Assembly (NCBI GenBank): GCA_024743255.1
Contig: JANSWY010000042.1
Span: 1 to 38,742, forward strand
Length of the DNA: 38,742 nt
Direction of reading: 5' to 3'
Source: a bacterium
Lineage (GTDB): Bacteria; Bacteroidota; Bacteroidia; Cytophagales; Cyclobacteriaceae
The notes under the pieces were generated by a model. The model was given only the letters and a program-made list of their open reading frames with translations, had not been told where the DNA came from and ran no database searches. The translations under genes and the position numbers were made by a program. Each line of letters opens with the position of its first letter. Position 1 is the first letter of the stretch. Shown piece after piece: positions 8,288 to 17,074 of the stretch.

Positions 8288-8323
8288 CAAAAAGTTTATT
8301 ATACCACATACCTTGTTTAGGAG

Positions 8324-8350
8324 AACCAACTCTTTGAGTTGGTTTTTCCT
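8324..8350 (+). terminator. Rho-independent terminator after di-heme peroxidase
   Basis: A perfect 9-bp stem AACCAACTC/GAGTTGGTT with a TTT loop, followed by TTTTTCC and another T-run. It lies 37 bases after the stop and closes the 6772-8287 unit. Confidence 0.85.
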
Positions 8351-8393
8351 TTTTTAGCATCTTTGGCTATATTAGATACCCTAACTTACCAAC

Positions 8394-8912
8394 ATGCAAA
8401 AACTACTCGCAGCAGCGGTCATTTTTATTCTGATTTCTAATTCTTCATTTGCTCAATACAGCTATTGGAAAACAGTGGAGAAAAGAAATAGCGTTTCTTC
8501 AGTAACACTTGGTTATAAATATCGAGATGCGAGTTATGTTGATATTGGGTACAGTCACACATTTCAAATATTGGACACCAATTGGGATTATCGCCCTGAA
8601 GCTACATTTGGCTACTCGGCAGATAATATGGCAGCCAACATTGTAAATGCCATTTACATCCCCTGGAACGATTCTCAAAAGCTGTTCATGCTTAATTTTG
8701 GTATTACCAATAACTTGAATTTTCCATCCGATACTTCCAAAATGGCATGGGGTGTTGAGCCATATGTGGGAATCGACTTTATGTACCTTGCAACTTTAAG
8801 AGTCGGATACAATTACTTGGTGTTAGACGAATCACCATTATTGAAAAACTCCTTGATGGCTTCTGTTCAAGTGCATATTCCGATAGGGGTTCTGTTTCGC
8901 AGAAAAGATTAG
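8394..8912 (+). CDS. Small outer-membrane beta-barrel-like protein
   Basis: A 172-residue exported protein with a clear signal peptide (hydrophobic core AAAVIFILISNS, cleavage after SFA, residue about 20). The mature part alternates polar and aromatic residues in strands (VTLGYKYRDASYVDIGYSHTF and similar) and ends with an amphipathic strand, the pattern of a small outer-membrane barrel. Length would allow about eight strands. No specific family recognised. It stands alone: a terminator lies before it and a tandem repeat after it. Function unknown. Confidence 0.6.
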   Translation: MQKLLAAAVIFILISNSSFAQYSYWKTVEKRNSVSSVTLGYKYRDASYVDIGYSHTFQILDTNWDYRPEATFGYSADNMAANIVNAIYIPWNDSQKLFMLNFGITNNLNFPSDTSKMAWGVEPYVGIDFMYLATLRVGYNYLVLDESPLLKNSLMASVQVHIPIGVLFRRKD

Positions 8913-8980
8913 TTGGTTGAGGAATAGTCTCCATTTTTTGCAATTAATATCAACCCATCTTCTGCAAACTATAATTTGCA

Positions 8981-9036
8981 AGCCAAAAAGCCAAAAAGCC
9001 AAAAAGCCAAAAAGCCAAAAAGCTAAAAAGCTAAAA
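8981..9036. repeat. Tandem 8-bp repeat, seven units (AGCCAAAA x5, AGCTAAAA x2)
   Basis: Seven uninterrupted 8-base units fill the space between two convergent genes and run into the last codon and stop of the minus-strand gene at 9031. A degenerate relative with the same unit is found at 29236-29274. Eight-base periodicity with no spacers excludes a CRISPR array. Confidence 0.9.
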
Positions 9037-10020
9037 AGGCCTAAAATGAAGTCCTATTGAATGATATTTAATAGGGAGGTCATAACGTATATTGAGATAA
9101 TCTCTCCCCTGATAATATTGATAGAGCAATCCGAATCCGTTTAACGCGTCAAATCCAAGGATGACTCTTACTCTGATTGAAAGCGTTTCTTCTGTAATAG
9201 CATTATCCATGATGTTGATAATTTCAGTTTCAATGATTGGAGATAAGGCGTATCTGGATTCATCTTTAGCCAATACTGGGAATAATTGATGCATCTGATT
9301 AGCTAGGATATTAGAGAATATTTCATAAGTAGCAACAAACCCAAGTCGGTTTTTACCATATCTACCATTTTGAATAGGTAAAAACTGTAATACATCATTC
9401 AAATGAAAGTCACGTTGGTAGAAAGCCCTGGCACTGATTAGGTTCTTTTTTTGGGAGCCGATAAATTGGCTATATGTCAAGGCATTTCTTAAATAGTTCG
9501 TAGAGAAATCACCGGCGGCATAATCATTTCTATTTCCAGTGGCATCTCCTTGAAATAATGAGCCTGGACCTTGTCCGTTGCTGTAGTGTCTTACCTCAGA
9601 TGTCAAGAAAAACAGTGGGGAAGTATTAAGAGGTTCACATTTTGAGAACAGCGCATAATCCAACTTGAACCCAACCTGATTGGAGGGAGGTGTCATAGGA
9701 GAGGAGTCTCCATTTGTTAATCGTATATTGATATTAACAGGAACTGAAATTCTTAGTCTTTGAAAAAAATCTGAACGTGTAGAATCTGGTCTTATGATTC
9801 CCATTACCGGGCTAAGGTTTCCTTCAATTATGATGTCCCCACTTTCTTCATTTGTAAGGGCAGGAGTGATTTCATTTTTAGGTTGGTAATCGTGAAAGAA
9901 CGTGATATAACTTTTGTCATCAGTCAATTTCAATACATGTTTGTATAGCTCTAATTGAAAGGTTTTTTGCGCGAATAATGACGCAGGCATAAACATGCAT
10001 AACAGCAATAAATATCTCAT
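9031..10020 (-). CDS. Outer-membrane protein with OMPLA-like signature
   Basis: A 329-residue protein with a signal peptide (cleavage near ASLFA-QK, residue 17) and a C-terminal aromatic strand ending in Phe, typical of outer-membrane barrels. Residues 141-149 read SEVRHYSNG, containing the His-x-Ser-Asn-Gly arrangement of the outer-membrane phospholipase A catalytic centre (H145, S147 here). Near the C-terminus YYQGRDYLNIRYD resembles the family's Tyr-Gly-rich strand. The catalytic Asn partner is not certain; N163, N165 and N175 are candidates. If active it would hydrolyse misplaced phospholipids in the outer leaflet. The fold call is moderate and the enzyme call tentative; an inactive barrel relative is the alternative. 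The stop codon lies in the 8-bp repeat. Confidence 0.5.
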   Translation of the reverse strand: MRYLLLLCMFMPASLFAQKTFQLELYKHVLKLTDDKSYITFFHDYQPKNEITPALTNEESGDIIIEGNLSPVMGIIRPDSTRSDFFQRLRISVPVNINIRLTNGDSSPMTPPSNQVGFKLDYALFSKCEPLNTSPLFFLTSEVRHYSNGQGPGSLFQGDATGNRNDYAAGDFSTNYLRNALTYSQFIGSQKKNLISARAFYQRDFHLNDVLQFLPIQNGRYGKNRLGFVATYEIFSNILANQMHQLFPVLAKDESRYALSPIIETEIINIMDNAITEETLSIRVRVILGFDALNGFGLLYQYYQGRDYLNIRYDLPIKYHSIGLHFRPF

Positions 10021-10150
10021 TTGTTAAATAGGGTTAAGCAAAAAATAAGGCATACTACTTCACAGTGAGATAGAATGCCGTTCTCCAAAATAATGAATTA
10101 TACTGTATTTGAGATCATTTCTGAAAGAAATGTAACTAAATGGTAGAGTA

Positions 10151-13090
10151 TTAAATGGCAGATTGGACCAGATGTTTGATCAGCTTCTCTTTGAATTGGT
10201 TCGGATTAAACGGTTTGGTAACAAAATCATTCATCCCGACTTCATTTACTCTCTGCTTGGCTTCTACAATTGCAGCGGCGGTCAATGCTAAGATCGGTAG
10301 TTCCTTAAAGTATGGATCATTTTTTGACCTGATAATAGTTGTAGCTTCATATCCATCCATTTCCGGCATCTGCAGGTCCATCAGGATAAGAGCGTATTTC
10401 CTTGACTCAATTTTATCCAGACAGATTTTTCCATTCTCTGCTGTATCAACGTTCAGGCCCCATTTAGTAAGGAATTTGGTGGCCAAAATGCGATTAACCT
10501 CATGATCCTCCACCAATAAAATGTTTTTATTGGATACATTTTCTAATAGATTTTCATCCGCTCCTTTTTGGATAGGAATAAGCTTACTGTCTGATAGCGG
10601 GAACTCAACGGTAAAGAAGAATTTAGACCCTTCATTGGCAATGCTTTCAACATGAATGGATGATCCCATCATTTCTAAAAGCTTTCGGGTTATAGTAAGC
10701 CCAAGTCCAGATCCACCATATTTTCTTGTGGTATCTTCATCGGCCTGTGTGAATGTTTCAAAAATTGCTTTTTGTTGCTTTCTTGATATTCCTATACCTG
10801 AGTCTTCTACTTCAAAATATAATTTAATATCCCTTTCTGACGATGAAACGGACTTGATTAGCAATTTAACAAACCCCTTCTCAGTGAATTTGATGGCATT
10901 GCTTAAAAGATTGATTAATATCTGATTTATTCTTGTAGGATCACCAACCAAAGTCTGATCAGGGGCATCCTCAACTTCCCAAATCAATGAGATATTCTTG
11001 TCATCTGCAGCATATTGCATGGAGTACTTAATGCTTTCCAGCATCTTAGAAAGGTTGAATGGAACACTTTCAAGCTTTAGTTTGCCTTCTTCAATTTTAC
11101 TGAAATCCAGAATGTCATTTACCAATGCCAGCAGATGTTCTCCACTATTCTTCAAAAGGACTAAATTTTGCTTTTGATCATCTCTTGGATTCTCTTGAAG
11201 CAATAAATGACTTGCACCAATCACAGCATTAAGTGGAGTCCTTATTTCGTGACTCATTGTAGAAAGAAACTGATCTTTTCCTTGTGACGCCTTTTCGGCA
11301 TCTTCCTTCGCTCTTTTTAGTTCTAACTCTTGCTTCTTTTTCGAAGTAATATCTTCTGTGAAAAGAATTATTCCTCCAATCTCATTTTCAGTATTATACC
11401 ATGGGCGGACTTCCCATTTCAGATATCTTGTTTTATTGGTTCTATCCAGATAAGAATCTTCCTCACTACTAATCACTTCACCTGCAAGAGCTCTTTTATG
11501 AATGCCCTTCCACTCTTCTTTTACCCCAGGTGAAATGTCATAATGATTTTTACCAATTACCTGAATTCCTTCAAGATCATTCTCAACATACCACTTTGCT
11601 GTTGCGGCAATATATTCCATGTCGGTGTTGAACATTGCAATTGCGGCAGGAGAGAAGGATGCGAACGCTTTAAGCATATCCTGCTCAGTAAGTAGCAGGT
11701 TTTGGTTCTTCTCTCGTTCCAGTGTAAAGCCAATCCAGCGAGAAAGCAATTGAATAAAATCAAGTTGCTGCTCATCAAATGGTGCTCTTGAATTCAACGA
11801 AAAGAAACTGATTGTACCCTTCTTCTGACCTTTAAAGTAATAGGGAGTCCCAATATAGGATTCTATTTGATGAGTGTTGTAACATTCGTAATTGCTGTAT
11901 TTGGATCTCTTGATATTTGGAATGGCAACTACCTTTTCTAATTGGTAGGTAATACTGCCAAATACCTCATCTAAGGTGTAGTCCTCTTTAAGTCTTATGG
12001 AACTGGATTTATCTACATTCGAATATTTGATTCTATAAATATCCTCGTTTACTGAACCTACAACACCAACATCCAATCCCAAATAGTTTCTTCCAACTTC
12101 CAACGCAAGGTTGACCTGTTCTTCAACACTAAACTTTACATTTGAGGCGATCTCATTAAGTAACCTCAGTCCATTTTTATATTTCTGTAATTGCTGATCA
12201 AAATGTTTCTGCTTTGTAATATCACGAGCTATGGCAATCACTTTAGAGACCTTCTTGCCATCAAACAACATTCGAACTTTCAGTCCTATCCAAAGAGATT
12301 CATGATAGTAATTAATAATAGGAAATTCGTTATACGAGTACTCTTCCTGATTATTCATCTGGTTCTGATAGAAATCCATCAACTGCTTGACTTTGGATTT
12401 TTCTACTAATTGCCAGTAATACATTTGATGCAACTGTTCTTTTGAATAGCCAGTAGTCTGCTCCAAAAGTTTATTTACATAGATGAACTTACCATTTTCA
12501 TCAAGTTCCCACAGCATATCACCAGCACTATCTAAAATTGATTGATAATAGGCTTCATTTGACTTAATTCTGGACTGAGCTTCCTGAAGTTGTCTTGTGG
12601 TTTCTTCCAGTTCGGAGACCTTTCTTCGAGAATTGATGAGGAGTTCTACTTGTTTTGCAAGTGATTCCAAAAGGTCAATTTGTTCGAAACTTAGCTCACG
12701 TGGCTTTTTGTCAATGACATATAAAACACCGATAACCTTATCGTTCTGATCACGGAGACCTGTGCCACAATAGAATCTTATTTTAGGTCCACTAATAACA
12801 AGTCGATTATCCTGAAATCTGGAATCCTTTTTAGCATCTACAACTTGAAAAGTTCTTTCTCCTTCGTTGTACTTCCAAAAAGAGTCATCATTGCTAACGG
12901 TTGTGAGTTCTAGGCCAATCTTGGATTGTAAAACGAATCCTTTTTCAGAAAGAAGGCTAATACCAGCAATAGGGGTTCCACATAAATGACATGCCAGCTT
13001 GACAATATCATTGTACCTGTTATCCTTTTCTGGATCAACAATTAATTCTTCAGAGATAAAAGTATCTTTTGCTGGTTGTTTGGTGCTCAT
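10151..13090 (-). CDS. Soluble hybrid sensor histidine kinase (GAF-PAS-GAF-PAS-HK-REC)
   Basis: A 979-residue cytoplasmic hybrid kinase with no signal peptide or membrane helix. Order: GAF (about 25-150), PAS with PAC tail (about 180-295), a second GAF (about 305-460), PAS (about 465-585), a coiled linker, HisKA with the phosphoacceptor H614 in MSHEIRTPL, HATPase with N727/N731, DSGIGIS (763-769) and GGSGLGL (792-798), and a receiver domain with acidic pair E861-D862, phosphoacceptor D905, T937 and K959. All catalytic residues are present, so the kinase should autophosphorylate and pass phosphate to its own receiver. There is no output domain and no response regulator or HPt gene next to it; the partner lies elsewhere. 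The sensed signal is intracellular and unknown. Confidence 0.92.
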   Translation of the reverse strand: MSTKQPAKDTFISEELIVDPEKDNRYNDIVKLACHLCGTPIAGISLLSEKGFVLQSKIGLELTTVSNDDSFWKYNEGERTFQVVDAKKDSRFQDNRLVISGPKIRFYCGTGLRDQNDKVIGVLYVIDKKPRELSFEQIDLLESLAKQVELLINSRRKVSELEETTRQLQEAQSRIKSNEAYYQSILDSAGDMLWELDENGKFIYVNKLLEQTTGYSKEQLHQMYYWQLVEKSKVKQLMDFYQNQMNNQEEYSYNEFPIINYYHESLWIGLKVRMLFDGKKVSKVIAIARDITKQKHFDQQLQKYKNGLRLLNEIASNVKFSVEEQVNLALEVGRNYLGLDVGVVGSVNEDIYRIKYSNVDKSSSIRLKEDYTLDEVFGSITYQLEKVVAIPNIKRSKYSNYECYNTHQIESYIGTPYYFKGQKKGTISFFSLNSRAPFDEQQLDFIQLLSRWIGFTLEREKNQNLLLTEQDMLKAFASFSPAAIAMFNTDMEYIAATAKWYVENDLEGIQVIGKNHYDISPGVKEEWKGIHKRALAGEVISSEEDSYLDRTNKTRYLKWEVRPWYNTENEIGGIILFTEDITSKKKQELELKRAKEDAEKASQGKDQFLSTMSHEIRTPLNAVIGASHLLLQENPRDDQKQNLVLLKNSGEHLLALVNDILDFSKIEEGKLKLESVPFNLSKMLESIKYSMQYAADDKNISLIWEVEDAPDQTLVGDPTRINQILINLLSNAIKFTEKGFVKLLIKSVSSSERDIKLYFEVEDSGIGISRKQQKAIFETFTQADEDTTRKYGGSGLGLTITRKLLEMMGSSIHVESIANEGSKFFFTVEFPLSDSKLIPIQKGADENLLENVSNKNILLVEDHEVNRILATKFLTKWGLNVDTAENGKICLDKIESRKYALILMDLQMPEMDGYEATTIIRSKNDPYFKELPILALTAAAIVEAKQRVNEVGMNDFVTKPFNPNQFKEKLIKHLVQSAI

Positions 13091-13234
13091 CTAAAAATTG
13101 ACCAATGGAAGAACGAATCTTCATATAGGTTATAGCTAATAGGTTGAAGTACAGAATACTCCAATCCGAAAATTAAGGGATAATTACCAATTTTGAGCTA
13201 TGTGATCAATTTAATTTTAAGCCTGAGCGAATGC

Positions 13235-13945
13235 TTACTTCATATTATGAAAGACATTCTGTACATCATCATCGTCCTGAAATTTGCCGAGCATCTTTTC
13301 AATTTCTTCCTCAGCTTCTTCATTAAGTTCTTTGGTATCCATTGGGATTCTTTCAAACTCTGAACTGACGATTTCAAATTCATTCTCTTCCAAATACTTC
13401 TGAATAGCACCAAAAGACTCAAATTCACCGTAAATGATAATCTCTTCCTCGTCTTGACCAATGTCGTCAGCACCGTAATCGATTAGTTCGAGTTCCAGCT
13501 CTTCAACATCAAGTCCTTCTTTGGCCTTTACTTTGAAAATACACTTTCTCTCGAATAGGAAGTCTAGTGATCCAGTAGTTCCCAGCGAACCTCCGGCTCT
13601 GGTGAAGTAGCTTCTTACAGCGGCAACCGTTCTGGTTGGATTGTCAGTAGCGCATTCTACCACTACTGCTATTCCATGAGGGCCATAACCTTCATAGACA
13701 ATTTCTTTATAGTCGTTTTGATCCTTGGAAACAGCTCTTTTGATTGCACGCTCAACATTGTCCTTAGGCATGTTGGCTGCTTTTGCATTTTGCATGACTG
13801 CTCTCAGTCTTGAGTTTGACTCAGGATCAGGTCCGCCTTCTTTAACCGCAATTACAATGTCTTTTCCTATTCTGGTGAAAGTCTTTGCCATTTGACCCCA
13901 CCTTTTCATTTTTCGTGCCTTTCGGAACTCAAACGCTCTTCCCAT
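13235..13945 (-). CDS. yebC: YebC/PmpR family protein
   Basis: A 236-residue member of the YebC/TACO1 family, which acts as a translation factor relieving ribosome stalling and has also been described as a DNA-binding regulator. The N-terminus (MGRAFEFRKARKMKRWGQMAK) differs from the common MAGHSKW start but is a variant I know from Bacteroidota. Family marks include GGPDPESNSRLR (37-48), NMPKDNVERAIKRA and YEGYGPHGIAVVVE. The length is normal (about 240). The acidic C-terminal tail is longer than in E. coli. It sits 72 bases downstream of the TPR-kinase gene's stop in the same direction, with no clear terminator between. Confidence 0.92.
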   Translation of the reverse strand: MGRAFEFRKARKMKRWGQMAKTFTRIGKDIVIAVKEGGPDPESNSRLRAVMQNAKAANMPKDNVERAIKRAVSKDQNDYKEIVYEGYGPHGIAVVVECATDNPTRTVAAVRSYFTRAGGSLGTTGSLDFLFERKCIFKVKAKEGLDVEELELELIDYGADDIGQDEEEIIIYGEFESFGAIQKYLEENEFEIVSSEFERIPMDTKELNEEAEEEIEKMLGKFQDDDDVQNVFHNMK

Positions 13946-14017
13946 TTCTATTTGTTATTGGTTAAAAATTATCTGCAAGTATGCATTTTTGATTGGATCG
14001 AAATTACAAAAAAATCC

Positions 14018-16852
14018 TTATTCCAAACCATAGTCCAGGACCAGATCGATATTTTTTCCAAATTTCTTTTCGAATTGTGCTTTAAACTTCGTCACATTCT
14101 GAAGGCCGATGGATTTTGCAGCTTCTGTTGGGTTCTTGATTTTCTTTTCTCTGATCAATACTTCCAGATATTGCCATTTCACCTCCTTAATGTACTCGAG
14201 AGGGGTAAAGCCTGTTAGTTTCTTGATCATTCTATATACTTTCCTCTCACTAGCAGCCATGGTGTCGGATAGCAATGCTACGGATAGGTGAGGGTTATTA
14301 ATGTTTTCAATAATTACTGATTCCAGTTTTTCAATGATGCCTTTTTCGATATCATCAATAGTCTCAGTTTGAGCGACCATCATCTTTTTGGTGGATTCAC
14401 CTTCCCAATCAGACTTATGAGATAGAATATTTTGAATTCTTAGAAGAAGCTCTTCTCTATTGAATGGTTTATATAGAATATCGTTAATTCCTCTGAAGAG
14501 TACTTTTTGCTTGTCTTCTTCATTGGTTCTGGCAGAAACTACCAAAGCAGGAATCTTTTTCAATCTGGAATCTTCACTCATTTTTTCAAGAAGCTCAAAT
14601 CCATCCATCCATGGCATCATTAAGTCGGTAACCACGAGATCAACATGCTCTGTTTCAAGTAAATCCAATGCTTCTTGACCATTAGTGGCTTCTACAACAG
14701 TAAAGTCCTTTATGACGAGATTCTTAATATATTCCCTTACCTCAGGGTGATCGTCAACCAGAAGTAGTGTGTATTCCTTGTCTTCTTCCAGCTTTTTAAC
14801 TGTGATGTGTTTTTTACCGGCTTGAAATTCATTTTTCTTTAAGAGCTCACTCCACAGGTTATTTTTCTCTTTCAGATAATCTGAGTGCTCCGGAATCATT
14901 CCTTCTTCCTCGGCATGATACGCAGGGAAGTAAATTTCAAATGCGGTTCCTTTATCTATTTCGCTCTTAACGTTTATCTCAGCGTCATGCAGAGTGACCA
15001 GTTCTTTTACCAGTGCAAGCCCAATTCCTAAACCTTCTCGTACTTTATACTTATTGTTTGGACTTTGGTAATACCTATCAAAAATTAGTGGAATGCTCTT
15101 TTCAGGAATTCCTTCTCCTGTGTCTGCAATAGTAAGCTTGATTTTATCATTGCCCTTGTCAAGTCCGATTTTAACATCACCACCTTTGTTGGTGTGATTA
15201 ATCGCATTAGAAACAAGGTTATAAACTATCTTCTCAAAATGGGCTGGATCCAGCTTCAGAACTTCTTCATCATTTAAGGTGGTATCAAAAACCAATTCAA
15301 TTCCTTTGTAATCAGCAGCAGAACTAAACATCCTTACAAGAAGATTCATGTAAGTGTTGATCTTAACTACCTCATGATTGATGTTGAGCTTACCTTCTTC
15401 AAGCTTCGTTAACTCATTTATTTCATCAGCCAGGAATAATAGCCTCTTACTGTTTTTATAACCTATGTCAAGATCTTCCTTGGAAGTAGGAGTAATGTAA
15501 TTGTTTTCTTCCCGTATAACGTTATCCAGACTTCCCAGAATCAAACTCAGAGGACTTCTAAGGTCATGTGATATGTTAGCGAAGAACCTTGATTTAGCTG
15601 CATCCAGTTCTTCCAGCTTTCTAGATTGCTTCTCAATGATTTCTTTATCATGCTCAATTTTGTTCTTCTGAGCTATGATTTCATTATTCAATTTATTTCT
15701 GAGTCGGAATGCTCGAAGAGTTACAAGGAAGAACCCTGCAAAAAGCAATACCCCCACCACTGATAGGACAATAATGACTTGCTGTCTTTTGATAATTTTC
15801 TCATTCAGACTAGCCTGCTCCCGTAAGAAGTCAGCTTCAGCTGCTACTTTTTCTCCCTCGTACTTAGCGACCAGCCTTTCCATTTCTCTGGTATTCTCCT
15901 CATTAAAGATGCTGTCTTTTACCTGATTGAATCTTTGAAGGTTTTCATAGGCTAGCTCATATTTGCCTTGTTGTTCGTATATCTTGGAAAGGTTTTCTGT
16001 GGCCTTTTGAACATCATATTTCGATTTCACATCTTCCGCTACTTGCAACGCACTTTTTGCATAAAATTCAGCAAGCTGCAAGCTGTCTTTCTCCCGGTAG
16101 ATCTGACTTATATTATTCCAACTATAGGATAAGGCACCATAGTTTTTGATGGCATTAATTTCATCCAGAGAAGCTTTAAAATACTCAAGTGATTTATCTG
16201 TCTCGCCCTGAAGTCGGTATAATTCTGCCAACTCAACTTTTAATGTAATTATTCCGGATAGATCACCTAATTTTTCACGAATTGAAAGTGATTTTACCAA
16301 AGCCTCTTCGGCATCCTCAAACTGACTCATACTTCTGTAGGTACGACCAATATTGAGGAATACATATCCTTGCATTCTTTGGTCACCTACCGAGTCGGCC
16401 ATCATTAAGGCTCTATTAAAATATTCAAGAGCATCTCCATAGTTTGCCTGGTAGATATAAAGGTTACCAATGTTGATTAAGCCAAATCCTCTTTGCTGGT
16501 TTGCCAATGGACGATCCTCAGAACCTTTTAGTACTTCCATGTAGTGAGCGAATGCTTTCGAATAATTACTCTTATTTCTCTCTGCAATCCCAAGAATATT
16601 ATAGGCTCTTAATTCCTCAACAAGGTTTTTATCATTCTTTGCTAATACAAGGGCTTTTTCTGCGTAGAATATGGTGCTATCGGGATAGGAGTTTCTGAAT
16701 TCCCAAGCAACATCATTATAGTAGTTGGCAATCAGAGGATCGCCATCCTGGAAGGTGACATTGTCATTAATTGAGAAAGCTTCTGTTGAAAAAACAAAAG
16801 CAGACATGACAACTAACAAAAGTTGGTTTATATGTGTTACGTTAACTGGCAT
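14018..16852 (-). CDS. TPR sensor hybrid histidine kinase with receiver and AraC output
   Basis: A 944-residue one-protein two-component system. Order: a signal/anchor segment (about 8-27), five to six tetratricopeptide repeats (about 40-310, outside the membrane), a coiled segment, one membrane helix (about 358-380), HisKA with H429 in NISHDLRSPL, HATPase with N545/N549, DTGEGIP (577-583) and GLGIGLAL (607-614), a receiver with D700-D701, phosphoacceptor D743, S773 and K795, and a C-terminal AraC-type helix-turn-helix pair (about 845-935). The second HTH is degenerate: Leu replaces Phe in the usual GF motif. It resembles the hybrid two-component systems of Bacteroidota but lacks their beta-propeller/Y_Y_Y sensor, having TPRs instead. 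No obvious target operon is adjacent; the divergent TetR-kinase unit is the nearest candidate. Confidence 0.92.
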   Translation of the reverse strand: MPVNVTHINQLLLVVMSAFVFSTEAFSINDNVTFQDGDPLIANYYNDVAWEFRNSYPDSTIFYAEKALVLAKNDKNLVEELRAYNILGIAERNKSNYSKAFAHYMEVLKGSEDRPLANQQRGFGLINIGNLYIYQANYGDALEYFNRALMMADSVGDQRMQGYVFLNIGRTYRSMSQFEDAEEALVKSLSIREKLGDLSGIITLKVELAELYRLQGETDKSLEYFKASLDEINAIKNYGALSYSWNNISQIYREKDSLQLAEFYAKSALQVAEDVKSKYDVQKATENLSKIYEQQGKYELAYENLQRFNQVKDSIFNEENTREMERLVAKYEGEKVAAEADFLREQASLNEKIIKRQQVIIVLSVVGVLLFAGFFLVTLRAFRLRNKLNNEIIAQKNKIEHDKEIIEKQSRKLEELDAAKSRFFANISHDLRSPLSLILGSLDNVIREENNYITPTSKEDLDIGYKNSKRLLFLADEINELTKLEEGKLNINHEVVKINTYMNLLVRMFSSAADYKGIELVFDTTLNDEEVLKLDPAHFEKIVYNLVSNAINHTNKGGDVKIGLDKGNDKIKLTIADTGEGIPEKSIPLIFDRYYQSPNNKYKVREGLGIGLALVKELVTLHDAEINVKSEIDKGTAFEIYFPAYHAEEEGMIPEHSDYLKEKNNLWSELLKKNEFQAGKKHITVKKLEEDKEYTLLLVDDHPEVREYIKNLVIKDFTVVEATNGQEALDLLETEHVDLVVTDLMMPWMDGFELLEKMSEDSRLKKIPALVVSARTNEEDKQKVLFRGINDILYKPFNREELLLRIQNILSHKSDWEGESTKKMMVAQTETIDDIEKGIIEKLESVIIENINNPHLSVALLSDTMAASERKVYRMIKKLTGFTPLEYIKEVKWQYLEVLIREKKIKNPTEAAKSIGLQNVTKFKAQFEKKFGKNIDLVLDYGLE

Positions 16853-16909
16853 TAATAAGGGTTAAATTAAATCAAATCCTAATTTTATTATTGAATGCCG
16901 CAATTAATT

Positions 16910-17023
16910 TAAACTCAAAAGTAAACTAATTGACCGTGATTTCAACTACTAAAACGTTTTGACTTAACAATTCCTTCCGAAATCTATTAAATAGTTGAGG
17001 GTTAAGTAAACTCTTTTAGTTTA
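16910..17023. promoter_or_regulatory. TAAACT motif cluster and palindrome between divergent regulators
   Basis: The region between the divergent AraC-hybrid kinase and TetR-like genes holds TAAACT at 16910-16915, 16922-16927 and 17007-17012, the last forming an inverted repeat with AGTTTA at 17018-17023. A perfect AAAACGTTTT palindrome lies at 16951-16960. This is consistent with operator sites for one of the flanking regulators, but AT-rich motifs this short can arise by chance. Confidence 0.3.
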
Positions 17024-17074
17024 AAAACAATTAAGACAGTAGGTAAAGTATCACTAAAAATTCATCCTGATTCA

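Noticed and set aside
8981-9036. CRISPR-like tandem repeat
   Set aside because: Units are 8 bases, contiguous and without spacers, and no cas genes are present.
10155-13090. Several open frames on the + strand opposite the GAF/PAS hybrid kinase
   Set aside because: They are low-complexity antisense readings of a gene whose own frame has continuous, well-conserved domains.
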